Assembly (NCBI GenBank): GCA_016840515.1
Contig: JAEOSF010000038.1
Location: 1 to 36,524 of the forward strand
DNA: 36,524 nt
Source: Candidatus Borrarchaeum yapensis
Lineage (GTDB): Archaea > Asgardarchaeota > Sifarchaeia > Borrarchaeales > Borrarchaeaceae
Direction of reading: 5' to 3'
The notes below the pieces were generated by a model. That model worked only from the letters and a program-made list of their open reading frames with translations, had not been told where the DNA came from and did no database searches. Position numbers and translations under genes: made by a program. Positions 25,520 to 33,070 of this stretch are shown here, one piece after another; positions within the stretch are counted from its first letter, which is position 1, and each line of letters starts with the position of its first letter.

Positions 25520-26341
25520 CTACGCATTAATCAGATGATTATTTGCTTCTTTATTTAAATAGATCTCCCCTTTGCCCTTTTCTGCTATATCTCCAATAAA
25601 TTTTAGGAACGGTCCCTCAATTTCCTTTTCTTCATTGATAACAGCTGATGCTACCTCACCATCAAACTTAAATGAAGGCAATAGTTCTTCAACTTTTCCA
25701 TGAATGATTATCTTACCATTTTTCATTTCTGCGCCAACACGTTCTGCTACAAGATTGTGCAAAATAATCAGTCCACCTTGCATATGTATACCTGCAAAAG
25801 ATCCTACTTTTCCTTTAATAGTAATTGTACCTTTTTTCATCCATTCACCAGCTTCTGTTCCGCAATCACCATTTAATTCGATTGTGCCACCTTGCATTCC
25901 CACTGATGCTCCTCTGTATGCTGCCCCTAAATAGTTTCGCGCGTTGCCAAAGATAGTTAGGGCGCCTCCCTTCATTTCAACCCCTGTCCAATCATCTACA
26001 TTGCCTTCTACTGTTACTTTGCCGCCTTTCATTTTAGCAGCGGTGTGCATTCCTGCGTTTCCTTTAATTAAGATTTCTCCAGCAGTCATTCCCTCGCCTA
26101 TGTGCTTTGCTTTCGATAAGTCGCCCTCCAAGATGATTTTCGTTTCCTCAGCAGTACTTCCCGTTTCACCTGAAACGTTGAAATAGTCCGTGATTGGTAC
26201 TTGCCTGTTTCCCTTCCAAAGTTGTAGACTTTTTATTTCATCGATAGTTTTTCCCGCAAAAATATTTGGTGAAATCACTTCAGCTTCTAAAGATGCCCCA
26301 GCAATCTCTTTCTTAAGTATAAGTATAACTTCATTGGCCAT
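25520..26341 (-). CDS. fwdC: Formylmethanofuran dehydrogenase subunit C
   Basis: FwdC is a right-handed beta-helix that scaffolds FwdA and FwdB, related to the C-terminal domain of glutamate synthase. The 273-residue product shows the repeated Gly-rich coil pattern over about 80-215: MKGGKVTVEGNVDDWTG, MKGGALTIFGNARNYLG, MQGGTIELNGDCG, MKKGTITIKG, MQGGLIILHN, MKNGKIIIHG. AGAGGTG precedes the ATG. It is separated from fwdA, fwdB and fwdD by more than 5 kb and instead forms a unit with mch, divergent from ftr. Confidence 0.96.
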   Translation of the reverse strand: MANEVILILKKEIAGASLEAEVISPNIFAGKTIDEIKSLQLWKGNRQVPITDYFNVSGETGSTAEETKIILEGDLSKAKHIGEGMTAGEILIKGNAGMHTAAKMKGGKVTVEGNVDDWTGVEMKGGALTIFGNARNYLGAAYRGASVGMQGGTIELNGDCGTEAGEWMKKGTITIKGKVGSFAGIHMQGGLIILHNLVAERVGAEMKNGKIIIHGKVEELLPSFKFDGEVASAVINEEKEIEGPFLKFIGDIAEKGKGEIYLNKEANNHLINA

Positions 26342-26532
26342 CTAAATACACCTCTTAGAAAATTCTCATAAGAATGAGGAAATTGACATAATTACCGTTC
26401 ATAATAAATAATTCTCTTCGCCTTTTTCGATAATGAAAGACATTCACCACTTTTATATTTAAAAGTCTTAATATGTCAACGAGGTGTGGTAATTAATACC
26501 TTACAAAATCTCTTATTAAGGAGTGAAAGATC
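26342..26532. promoter_or_regulatory. Divergent fwdC/ftr promoter region with an inverted repeat
   Basis: TTGACATA (26383-26390) and TATGTCAA (26472-26479) are exact reverse complements. They stand about 42 bases from the fwdC start and 54 bases from the ftr start. A TATA-like TTTTATATTTAAAAG lies near 26450-26465 for ftr, and AAGGAGTGA (26518-26526) is a strong ftr ribosome binding site. The symmetry suggests one regulator controlling both units. Confidence 0.55.
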
Positions 26533-27429
26533 ATGAACCTTGAAAATGTAGAAATAGAAGATACTTTCGCTGAAGGCTTCAAAATATGGATTTCTCGTGT
26601 TCTAATAACTGCTGCAACGCAAAAATGGGCTTTAACAGCAGCAAGAGCAGCTACAGGCTTTGGAACCTCCATAATAATGAGCCCCGCTGAAGCTGCAATT
26701 GAAAAAATTGTTCCATCAGAAGATACGGTTGATGGAAGACCTGGGGTTATCATTCAAATAGCCCATACCAAGAAGAAAAAGTTAGCCACACAATTGCTAA
26801 CAAGGATAGGACAATGTGTCTTAACATGCCCTACTACTGCTGCATTCTGTGCTATGGATGAATACGACGAACTCTTCAAAACTGGCGCAAATTTACGATA
26901 CTTTGGTGATGGTTTCGAAGAAAAAGTAGAGATGTACGGTAGGACCCTATGGAAAATCCCAGTAATGGAAGGTGAGTTCTTAATTGACAGCGAATTCGGT
27001 GCAAAAAAGGGCGTGGCAGGAGGAAATCTCTTGCTCATCGGTGATGATCCAGACAAAACATTGCAAGCAACTGAAGCAGCTATTAAGGCGATTGAGGCTG
27101 TAGATTTCACTGTTACCCCCTTTCCAGGTGGAATTTGTAGGAGTGGTTCAAAGGTTGGCTCACTGAAGTATTCAAAATTTATGATTGCCAGTACGAATCA
27201 CAAGTTTTGCCCAACATTAATCGGAAAAGTTAATGACACTGAATTGCCTGTCAACGCAAAAAGTGTATTGGAAATCGTTATTAATGGGCTCACAACCGAG
27301 GCAGTTAGTAAAGCAATGTCTGAAGCAATTAAAGCAGCAGTAAAAGTACCTGGCATCATTAAAATTACCGCTGCTAACTATGGTGGAGAACTAGGTCAAT
27401 ATCAAATTCATTTGAAAGATCTAGTTTAA
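26533..27429 (+). CDS. ftr: Formylmethanofuran-tetrahydromethanopterin formyltransferase
   Basis: Ftr transfers the formyl group from formylmethanofuran to H4MPT. The product is 298 residues, the usual length, with the full family pattern: IEDTFAEGFKIWISRVLITA at the N-terminus, ARAATGFGTSIIMSPAEA, LLTRIGQCVLTCPTTAAFCA (about 88-107), DGFEEKVEMYGR, the FPGGICRSGSKVGS loop (about 198-211), and a C-terminus ending in YQIHLKDLV. It is divergent from fwdC-mch, which provides the flanking steps. Pyrimidine-rich T-runs at about 27450-27485 probably end its transcript. Confidence 0.98.
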   Translation: MNLENVEIEDTFAEGFKIWISRVLITAATQKWALTAARAATGFGTSIIMSPAEAAIEKIVPSEDTVDGRPGVIIQIAHTKKKKLATQLLTRIGQCVLTCPTTAAFCAMDEYDELFKTGANLRYFGDGFEEKVEMYGRTLWKIPVMEGEFLIDSEFGAKKGVAGGNLLLIGDDPDKTLQATEAAIKAIEAVDFTVTPFPGGICRSGSKVGSLKYSKFMIASTNHKFCPTLIGKVNDTELPVNAKSVLEIVINGLTTEAVSKAMSEAIKAAVKVPGIIKITAANYGGELGQYQIHLKDLV

Positions 27430-27504
27430 TGGCAGTCCCTAATGAGTGATCTTCTTCTTTCTTTTTATTTCTTTCTTGATTTTTTGGACGGTCTCTTTGG
27501 ACAA

Positions 27505-28870
27505 GTGAACTACCATCCTACAAGCAGGGTGGCTTCCTGAATCATCCATTCCCCAACGGGATATTTCAAACAGGCTCTACGGGCAGTTCCTGCCCTGGTG
27601 ATGATGATCGTGAAGCTATATAGTGAGTTGATCGCTGTAACACCGTGATAGCAGAATTGTGGTCTCTCGCTAATACTAATCTACAGTATGGACAGCAGTG
27701 GATGCGAGTTGCCAGGGTTTTCGGCACCAGTTTCCCACACCGACTACACAGTTGTGTAGTATTATAGGCACTCACATACTCTACCAGAGTACCAGCTTCC
27801 TCCGCTTTATATTCGGTAAAGCACATGAGTTGTCCCCAGCCGGCGTCACTAATCGACTTGGCGAGACGATGGTTCTTCACCATATTGGTGATGGTAAGCT
27901 GCTCATACACGATCAGGTCATAGGCATCGACCAGTTTTCGACTGAGCTTGTGATGAAAGTCCTTGCGCTGATTGCGTATTCTTCTATGTACAAGTGCCAC
28001 TTTCCTGTTCTGTTTGTGACGGTTACGTGAGCCCTTAACCTTCCTGTCTTTCCTTCGCTGTTCTTTGGCGAGTTTCTGCTCCGAGTGTCTCAACCAGCGT
28101 GGGTTGTCTATGGTGTCTCCGTTATTTAATGTTAACAAACTCTTCAGCCCGACATCCACCCCTATCGCCTTCTTTATGCCTCTCTGCTGAGAGTCAAGAG
28201 TGGGGTCAGGCAGTGCTACTGCAAAACAGGCATACCAGTGGTCAACATCGCGTTTGATAGTACAGGTCATGATCACGCTTCAGCAGGGATCGGGCGGTGC
28301 AGTTTAATGGTGATACGTCCTATTTTCGAGAGCCGGAGTTTTTTCTTGTGGAAATCGAGGGCGAACCCACTTTGCGGGTAGGTGAAGGAGTCATACCGGT
28401 ATTTCCCTTTAAAGCGTGGATAACCGGCTTTTTCGCCCTTCTTGATGCGCCGAAAAAAATTCTTGAAGGTTTTATCCAGTCGTCTCAGCACGTCTTGCAG
28501 TACCTGCGAATGCACCGCTTGCAAAAACAGATTAGACTTTTTTGCTTCTTTTAAGTGGTTAGCTTGCTCATAATAACTGACTGCATTTTGGTGACTGTGT
28601 CAGGCGTCTTTTCGCTCGGAAAGAGCTTTATTATACACCAGACGACAGGTAGTCAGCCATTGAGTGAAGGTCGCCTGTTGTGATGTGGTGGGATACAGGC
28701 GAAATTTGTACATGCGTTTCATCACAGGTCTTCCTCTGTTCCCTTGAGCGCCATGTCACTAACGATAGTATCCGCAAACAGTTATTTAAACTAGGGGACG
28801 CTACCGTGAAAGTAAAACCAGTAAAAAACGCAATTCATACTTCCCCACAACACGCTGGGGGGGACTTCTT
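27505..28870 (-). mobile_element. IS605/IS1341-type element, tnpB only, decayed
   Basis: The segment is visibly GC-richer than its surroundings and carries a tnpB remnant without tnpA. The right end, at the left in these coordinates, is GTGAACTACC followed by a hairpin (CCATCCTAC and its partner, 27513-27532) and GGCTTCCTG. The same end recurs at 36258, which fixes this border at about 27505. The other end is less sure: a hairpin CCCCA/TGGGG (28843-28860) may be the left-end hairpin. The stretch from the tnpB stop to 27505 would encode the 3' part of an omega-RNA. Confidence 0.78.
27566..28722 (-). pseudogene. tnpB: tnpB pseudogene (one nonsense codon, one frameshift)
   Basis: Reading from ATG at 28722 (MKRMYKFRLYPTTSQQATFT) gives a normal TnpB N-terminus. 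An in-frame TGA follows at codon 41 (28602-28600), where TGG for Trp would fit. The frame then runs on to a stop at 28273. The rest continues in another frame from about 28276 to 27566. The second part has all three RuvC acidic positions (GVDVGLKSLL, VYEQLTITN, ARDHNSAI) and a zinc finger (CSRCGKLV then CCPYC). The C-terminus GQELPVEPV matches the copy at the right edge. The two lesions make it non-functional as a single protein, although the RuvC half alone remains open. Confidence 0.88.
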
Positions 28871-28902
28871 GCAGAGACAAATAACAAACCTTATAATCTA
28901 TA

Positions 28903-28950
28903 TGTCATTACGATGTCATAATTGTCATTATAGTTAACGAATTATCATTA
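28903..28950. promoter_or_regulatory. TGTCATTA repeats upstream of the HTH-CBS gene
   Basis: TGTCATTA (28903), TGTCATAA (28914), TGTCATTA (28923) and TATCATTA (28943) are spaced 11, 9 and 20 bases apart, so all lie on about the same helical face. They lie between a TATA-like TTATAATCT (about 28891-28899) and the start of a helix-turn-helix protein, which suggests an autoregulatory operator. Confidence 0.5.
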
Positions 28951-28982
28951 CCATAACCTTCAAATGGTGGTTGAAAAGCAGC

Positions 28983-29873
28983 ATGTTATCAAGCAGCCAG
29001 AAAAAGATCCTGAAGTCATTGCTAGATTTGTATAAAGAACAAAGTGAACCGATTAAGTCAGAAGCCATCGCAAGAATGACAGGTAGATCCAATGGTACAA
29101 TCCGGAATATGATGATAAGCCTTCGTGCGTTACAATTGGTAGAATCAATTGCTGGTCCGAAAGGAGGCTACATACCTACGATTCAAGCATTCGAACTGTT
29201 CAAATTACCCACACCGGAAAAATGGGAGGAAGTCCCGGTCATTGTTGAAGGGAAGCAAATCTCGGCGTCCGTTTCAGATATCGGTTTGTCCAAAATCCCT
29301 TCACCAGCAGAATCTACCGCTGAAATTACAATCTCTGGGGACGTCAGCCAGATAAAAGTAGGTGAAAGAATTATTATAGGTCCCACCCCAAAATCAAACC
29401 TTTTAGTCAAAGGCGAAGTGATGGGGCTCTATCCAGCGACTGGAAAATTGCTTCTAGCCGTATCTGAAATGGCGTCATTGCCTGCTATTTCAATTGGAGA
29501 AATCGCCACAAAGAAACCAATAACCGTCAAACCCAATACACCGCTTACCAAAGCTGCAGAGCTTTTCGCTGAAAAACGTATTAGTGCTCTCCCAATTGTT
29601 AATGGAGATGACGAACTTGTTGGATTGTTTACTACAATGGATCTTGCAAAGATGATTGTACTAGATAAATTGGCTGAAAACATCTCCGATGCACTAAAAC
29701 TCGGTGCTACAACGGAGCCCTGTATTGCATCACCTGAAACATCGTTAGTTAAGGCTCTTAGAGTCATGGACGAGTGTGGATTGGGGCGCGTTGTTATAAT
29801 TGACGAGAATGAGCGGGTAACTGGTATTGTAACACGTACAGATCTTCTAAAAACGATTCTCGAACATTATTAA
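28983..29873 (+). CDS. HTH and tandem CBS domain regulator
   Basis: The product is 296 residues from ATG at 28983; TTG at 28971 is an alternative. It has an N-terminal winged helix-turn-helix (about 5-62, KSEAIARMTGRSNGTIRNMM then GPKGGYIPT), a beta-rich middle domain (about 75-165), and two CBS motifs (about 170-230 and 240-296; ISALPIVNGDDELVGLFTTMD and GRVVIIDENERVTGIVTRTD). CBS pairs bind adenine nucleotides or similar ligands, so this is probably a transcription regulator sensing energy or a cofactor. It is preceded by four phased TGTCATTA-like repeats. Its targets are not shown. It sits just outside the IS605 element. Confidence 0.88.
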   Translation: MLSSSQKKILKSLLDLYKEQSEPIKSEAIARMTGRSNGTIRNMMISLRALQLVESIAGPKGGYIPTIQAFELFKLPTPEKWEEVPVIVEGKQISASVSDIGLSKIPSPAESTAEITISGDVSQIKVGERIIIGPTPKSNLLVKGEVMGLYPATGKLLLAVSEMASLPAISIGEIATKKPITVKPNTPLTKAAELFAEKRISALPIVNGDDELVGLFTTMDLAKMIVLDKLAENISDALKLGATTEPCIASPETSLVKALRVMDECGLGRVVIIDENERVTGIVTRTDLLKTILEHY

Positions 29874-29876
29874 AAA

Positions 29877-29902
29877 AACCCATTAGGGTTCTGTTTTTTT
29901 TC
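29877..29902 (+). terminator. Hairpin and T-run terminator
   Basis: Directly after the HTH-CBS stop, AACCC (29877-29881) pairs GGGTT (29886-29890) over a 4-base loop and is followed by a run of eight T. The form is like a bacterial intrinsic terminator. In archaea the T-run alone usually suffices. The minus-strand longin-like gene ends 36 bases further on. Confidence 0.6.
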
Positions 29903-29937
29903 TACTTCATCTGATACTAAAAAGTGAATTTACAAGT

Positions 29938-30339
29938 TCAGGAAAAACTAGTGTCATTTTCTAGACTATTAAACAAAATAGTCGCAATTTTCTTATCAAA
30001 CCCATTGAAACCTGCTATATTGACTGGATCTGTACAGATAATGTCTTTAAATTGCCGTTTAAATTCATTGGCTGCCAATGCTAGTTTTCGTTGAATATTT
30101 AGTTTTGAATCCGCTTTATCACTAACTGCAATTAACATTAATTCATCTAAAGCGAAAAATATTAATTTGTATTCCTTTAATTCGACAGTGTGCACTGTTT
30201 CGTCTAATTCATTCGCAAAAATACGGATCGCAGTTGTAAAACTTGAAAAAAGATCCTCTTCTATTCTTATTTTTTCTGAGTTACTGCAATGAAGAAGACA
30301 TTTTCCCCCCTCTTCGATGATAAATATCTCATGGATCAT
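29938..30339 (-). CDS. Longin/roadblock-like small protein, copy 1
   Basis: This 133-residue cytosolic protein opens with IHEIFIIEEGGKCLLH, a strand-turn-strand with conserved Gly-Gly. It continues with an amphipathic helix (EDLFSSFTTAIRIFANEL), three strands (TVHTVELKEYKLIFFALD, LMLIAVSD), and a long helix with FKRQF. This beta-beta-alpha-beta-beta-beta-alpha order is that of longin/roadblock domains, which in Asgard archaea occur as many small stand-alone proteins near small GTPases. No GTPase is in the window. The paralogue at 30633-31037 is clearly homologous along its whole length. Role unknown; a scaffold or GTPase partner is an inference from fold. Confidence 0.75.
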   Translation of the reverse strand: MIHEIFIIEEGGKCLLHCSNSEKIRIEEDLFSSFTTAIRIFANELDETVHTVELKEYKLIFFALDELMLIAVSDKADSKLNIQRKLALAANEFKRQFKDIICTDPVNIAGFNGFDKKIATILFNSLENDTSFS

Positions 30340-30632
30340 TCTACTGCATCTCTCTGCAACGACAAATTATTATGTAAGTGTAATAATAACTTGTCATTTC
30401 TTTAAAATATTTGAACGCACAGTGTTTCAGTATTTCGTGATATTCGTTCTTATCTTTTAAAAATTCGAGCTATTTAGTTATTTCTTTAGAAAAAAAAGAA
30501 TATCACTAATGAGATTGTAGAACGGTTTTCAGGTGGATTTTGTAAAAAAACTGTATTGGGTTGAATAGGTTTAAATCAACCACAAAATTCTACAGAAGAA
30601 TGTTTCCTTTTTTCAAATCAGAACATTCAATT

Positions 30633-31037
30633 TCACGAAAATTGAGATATAGACTGATTATATGACAAAATAGATGCTATTCTCTCTTCAAATCCATTAA
30701 AATCTGTTAAATTTCCAGACCATGTTGTTATATACTGGTTAAATTTCCTTTTGAAATCATTTGCAAGTAAGGCTAATTTATGCGTTACCTCCAGATTATC
30801 CTCAAATCTATCGCTAATTGCAATTAAAAATAATTTTTCAAAGGAGAAAAATACCAATTTGAATTGCTTCAATTCTATGGTTTGAACGGTTTCCATTAGT
30901 TCATTGGCAAAACTTCTAATGGCACAAGTAAAACTTGAAAAAAGATCCTCATCTATTCTTATTTTCTCTGAATCGCTAATAGCTTTTCGAAGTAGACACT
31001 GCCCTCCTTCTTTAATGATAAAGATCTCATATATCAT
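30633..31037 (-). CDS. Longin/roadblock-like small protein, copy 2
   Basis: This 134-residue paralogue of 29938-30339 has the same pattern: MIYEIFIIKEGGQCLLR, DEDLFSSFTCAIRSFANEL, TVQTIELKQFKLVFFSFE, LFLIAISD and a terminal TWSGNLTDFNGFEERI. I chose ATG at 31037 because it aligns with the first residue of copy 1; ATG at 31055 would add six residues. The two genes are separated by 293 AT-rich bases with nothing else recognisable, so each may have its own promoter. The WSGN...F..FE ending is present here but weaker in copy 1 (TDPVNIAGFNGF), which suggests functional divergence. Confidence 0.75.
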   Translation of the reverse strand: MIYEIFIIKEGGQCLLRKAISDSEKIRIDEDLFSSFTCAIRSFANELMETVQTIELKQFKLVFFSFEKLFLIAISDRFEDNLEVTHKLALLANDFKRKFNQYITTWSGNLTDFNGFEERIASILSYNQSISQFS

Positions 31038-31059
31038 TTTTTTATGGCATCTCATACAG

Positions 31060-31209
31060 TTAATGAGGATAGTTCGGAATTTCTCTTGAATATAACATCT
31101 CTCTAAAACGATTTAAGGAAAGACAAAATCCTATGTCGTTGTTATATTGTAACCTTCTTGCGCGTCTCAATAAATACATAATAACTGGATGTTCTTGAGG
31201 GCGATTCAT
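31060..31209 (-). CDS. Possible small basic protein
   Basis: A 49-residue frame from ATG at 31209 ends 22 bases before the second longin-like gene on the same strand, so it could head a small operon. Its content is basic and helical (YLLRRARRLQYNNDIGF, LNRFREMLYSREI). The frame stays open upstream to 31275, but that part runs through a strong inverted repeat. No family is recognised and no good ribosome binding site is visible. It may be spurious. Confidence 0.3.
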   Translation of the reverse strand: MNRPQEHPVIMYLLRRARRLQYNNDIGFCLSLNRFREMLYSREIPNYPH

Positions 31210-31234
31210 ATTTCCACCAACTTTGTAAAGTGTA

Positions 31235-31276
31235 ATTGCGCGCATGAGATGGATATCCATCGAACACGCGCGCAAT
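31235..31276. promoter_or_regulatory. Nested palindrome with GC-rich arms
   Basis: Arms ATTGCGCGC (31235-31243) and GCGCGCAAT (31268-31276) are perfect complements enclosing 24 bases. Inside lies a second perfect palindrome, ATGGATATCCAT (31249-31260). It stands between the minus-strand longin-like genes and the plus-strand repeat array, at the border of very AT-rich DNA. It could form a cruciform or be a protein-binding site. Confidence 0.5.
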
Positions 31277-31320
31277 ATTTAGGCTGTGTTATCTTAAAAT
31301 AAACTTATGCAAACTACTAT

Positions 31321-31424
31321 ATAAGTTTAATGGAGTTTAATGTAGTTAAAATGTAGTTATAAGTACTTATTATGTGGTCAAATGTAGTTAACAATACTAT
31401 TCGGTGTAGTTAAGGTGTACTTCC
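31321..31424 (+). repeat. Array of TGTAGTTAA-type repeats at helical spacing
   Basis: Units begin at 31321 (ATAAGTTTA), 31331 (TGGAGTTTA), 31341 (TGTAGTTAA), 31352 (TGTAGTTAT), 31362 (AGTACTTAT, degenerate), 31373 (TGTGGTCAA), 31383 (TGTAGTTAA), 31405 (TGTAGTTAA) and 31416 (TGTACTTCC, degenerate). Steps are 10, 10, 11, 10, 11, 10, 22 and 11 bases, so all face one side of the helix. A single related site TGGAGTTAC lies at 31588. The surrounding 31276-31831 has no gene. Iteron-like binding sites for the downstream AAA+ protein, or an origin, are possible. Confidence 0.6.
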
Positions 31425-31749
31425 AAATAAAGTTATCATTGCTGTGAAATTAATCTGAGGCTAATGTAAGCACAATACAAGATAAATAATTTTCATTGTC
31501 GATACTAATAATTTAAAACAAATTTTAGGTCGAATACAACATCGCTATAGCCTATCAGATAGTAAGAGGAATTAATGCACTACTTGATGGAGTTACTTCA
31601 GTATATAGCCCAATGATATCTCCCTTTTTTTTGCATTTTAAACAAAAAAAACTTCTATCTGCCTGTTAAAGTTAAAGTTCATCAATGCTTGCTCCTATTT
31701 AAACAAAAACAGATATTTTTTTAAGGATGAATTAAAATAATAGATATGA

Positions 31750-31779
31750 TGGAGTTTTAATGGAGTTTACCGTAGTTCC
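31750..31779 (+). repeat. Second cluster of the same repeat, close to the AAA+ gene
   Basis: TGGAGTTTT (31750), TGGAGTTTA (31761) and CGTAGTTCC (31771) continue the motif of the 31321-31424 array with steps of 11 and 10 bases. They end about 50 bases before the AAA+ start, so they overlap or flank its probable promoter. Autoregulation is the simplest reading. Confidence 0.55.
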
Positions 31780-31831
31780 CTAAAAAGAATTAATTAAACT
31801 TTTATTCTGTTATCAAGAATCAATAAGAAGG

Positions 31832-32935
31832 ATGATGAGTATGGAGGCATTAGATAGATACTCTAGAAAACTTAATGAGTTAGGTTGGTGGGACTTTCCG
31901 TTTATTCCATCGATTATACCACAAGTTTATCTTGGACAAAAAAACCTCGAAGCCTTGTTACCCCAGGTCAAGATCGGTAACCTTGTGATCGTAGAGGGAA
32001 GTTATGGGACAGGTAAGACGCAACTCTTCGAGCACCTAAAATATTTATTGAGTGAAAGACATGATGATTATTTGCCAATCTTAATTTCCGAACCTCCAGA
32101 AACCTTCTTATTAAGTGAATCAATTATGACCGAACTCAGAAAATCTTTTGGAATCACTCAGGAACCCCCGAAAGTCATTGATGAACTGGTTTCTATTCTA
32201 AGAGATGTAAATCGACGTATTATCCTATTAATTGATGAAGCGCAATTGCTAATTGCCAGAGATTCTGATAGCTTGGAAGTAAAAGAAAAGAAAAGAAGAG
32301 ACGTCCAATGGATACGGGTTTTAGTTGACCTTAGCAATGTTGTTTTATTTCTAGCTGGTTTGCCAGATTTTTCTAAATCTCTTTTTCAGATGTTTATACC
32401 ATTGGAGGATAGGGTTACTAGAAAACTGCGATTAGAACCATTGAGTCTCGCCGAAACAAATAATATGATTGGGAAGCGGATAGAGTATTTTGGTGGACAT
32501 GATATCAAACCTTTCCGGGAAGATGCACTGGAAGAGATTTTTAACCATACACAAGGATATCCACGTGCTATTATTAAACTATGCGCAAAAGTAGTTGAGG
32601 CGTTTTTAAATTCTGAAGCTTCAGAAGTTACAAAAGAGTTAGTGAATGAGATTGCAATTGAGGAAGGTCGCATCGAAATCGTTGAAGTGATAACAGATGA
32701 AATAATAAAGTCATTAACTCCTGCTCAAAACGAAGTCCTTTTCGTTTTAGCCAATTCTTCCGAAATGTTAAAACCAGATGATGTTGCTAAACGTGCAAAT
32801 CTCACTACAGGCGGTGCAGGGAATATATTAAGAGATTTGCATGAACAGGGTTATATAAGACGAGAATTACGCGGTAGAGCGTATCATTATTACGTTGCAA
32901 GAGAGGATTTAAAACGAATTTACTTGAGAGGTTGA
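31832..32935 (+). CDS. ExeA/Orc-like AAA+ ATPase with C-terminal winged helix
   Basis: In this 367-residue protein the Walker A is GSYGTGKT (56-63) and the Walker B is ILLIDEAQ (131-138). A sensor-like LFLAGLPDFSKSLF is followed by a VTRKLRLEPLSLAET segment and a lid ending TQGYPRAIIKLC, the pattern of the ExeA/TniB/Orc1-Cdc6 group. A winged helix follows (about 297-360: LTPAQNEVLFVLAN, DDVAKRANLTTGGAGNIL, YIRRELRGRAYHYY). It lacks clear initiator-specific motifs of Orc1/Cdc6, so replication initiator, transposition regulator or transcription regulator all remain open. Three ATG codons (31832, 31835, 31841) follow AAGGATGA; the last is also a good candidate start. Phased repeats upstream are probable binding sites. 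Confidence 0.85.
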   Translation: MMSMEALDRYSRKLNELGWWDFPFIPSIIPQVYLGQKNLEALLPQVKIGNLVIVEGSYGTGKTQLFEHLKYLLSERHDDYLPILISEPPETFLLSESIMTELRKSFGITQEPPKVIDELVSILRDVNRRIILLIDEAQLLIARDSDSLEVKEKKRRDVQWIRVLVDLSNVVLFLAGLPDFSKSLFQMFIPLEDRVTRKLRLEPLSLAETNNMIGKRIEYFGGHDIKPFREDALEEIFNHTQGYPRAIIKLCAKVVEAFLNSEASEVTKELVNEIAIEEGRIEIVEVITDEIIKSLTPAQNEVLFVLANSSEMLKPDDVAKRANLTTGGAGNILRDLHEQGYIRRELRGRAYHYYVAREDLKRIYLRG

Positions 32936-33070
32936 ATTCTATCAACTTGGGAATGCTTGCTTTTTGCTTGATTACACATTTTTTCTCCTTAAACAACTAA
33001 ACTTTTTCTCATCATTCTGAGATGCTGCAACCACCTTTCCTCAAATGAATCTGTCTATCATAGGATTTAA

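Noticed and set aside
27566..28524. Two separate genes of 83 and 236 codons overlapping by 4 bases
   Set aside because: Together with the 28525-28722 segment they reconstruct one TnpB with a nonsense codon and a frameshift.
31321..31424. CRISPR array
   Set aside because: Units are only about 9 bases with 10-11 base periodicity and no spacers; no cas gene is present.
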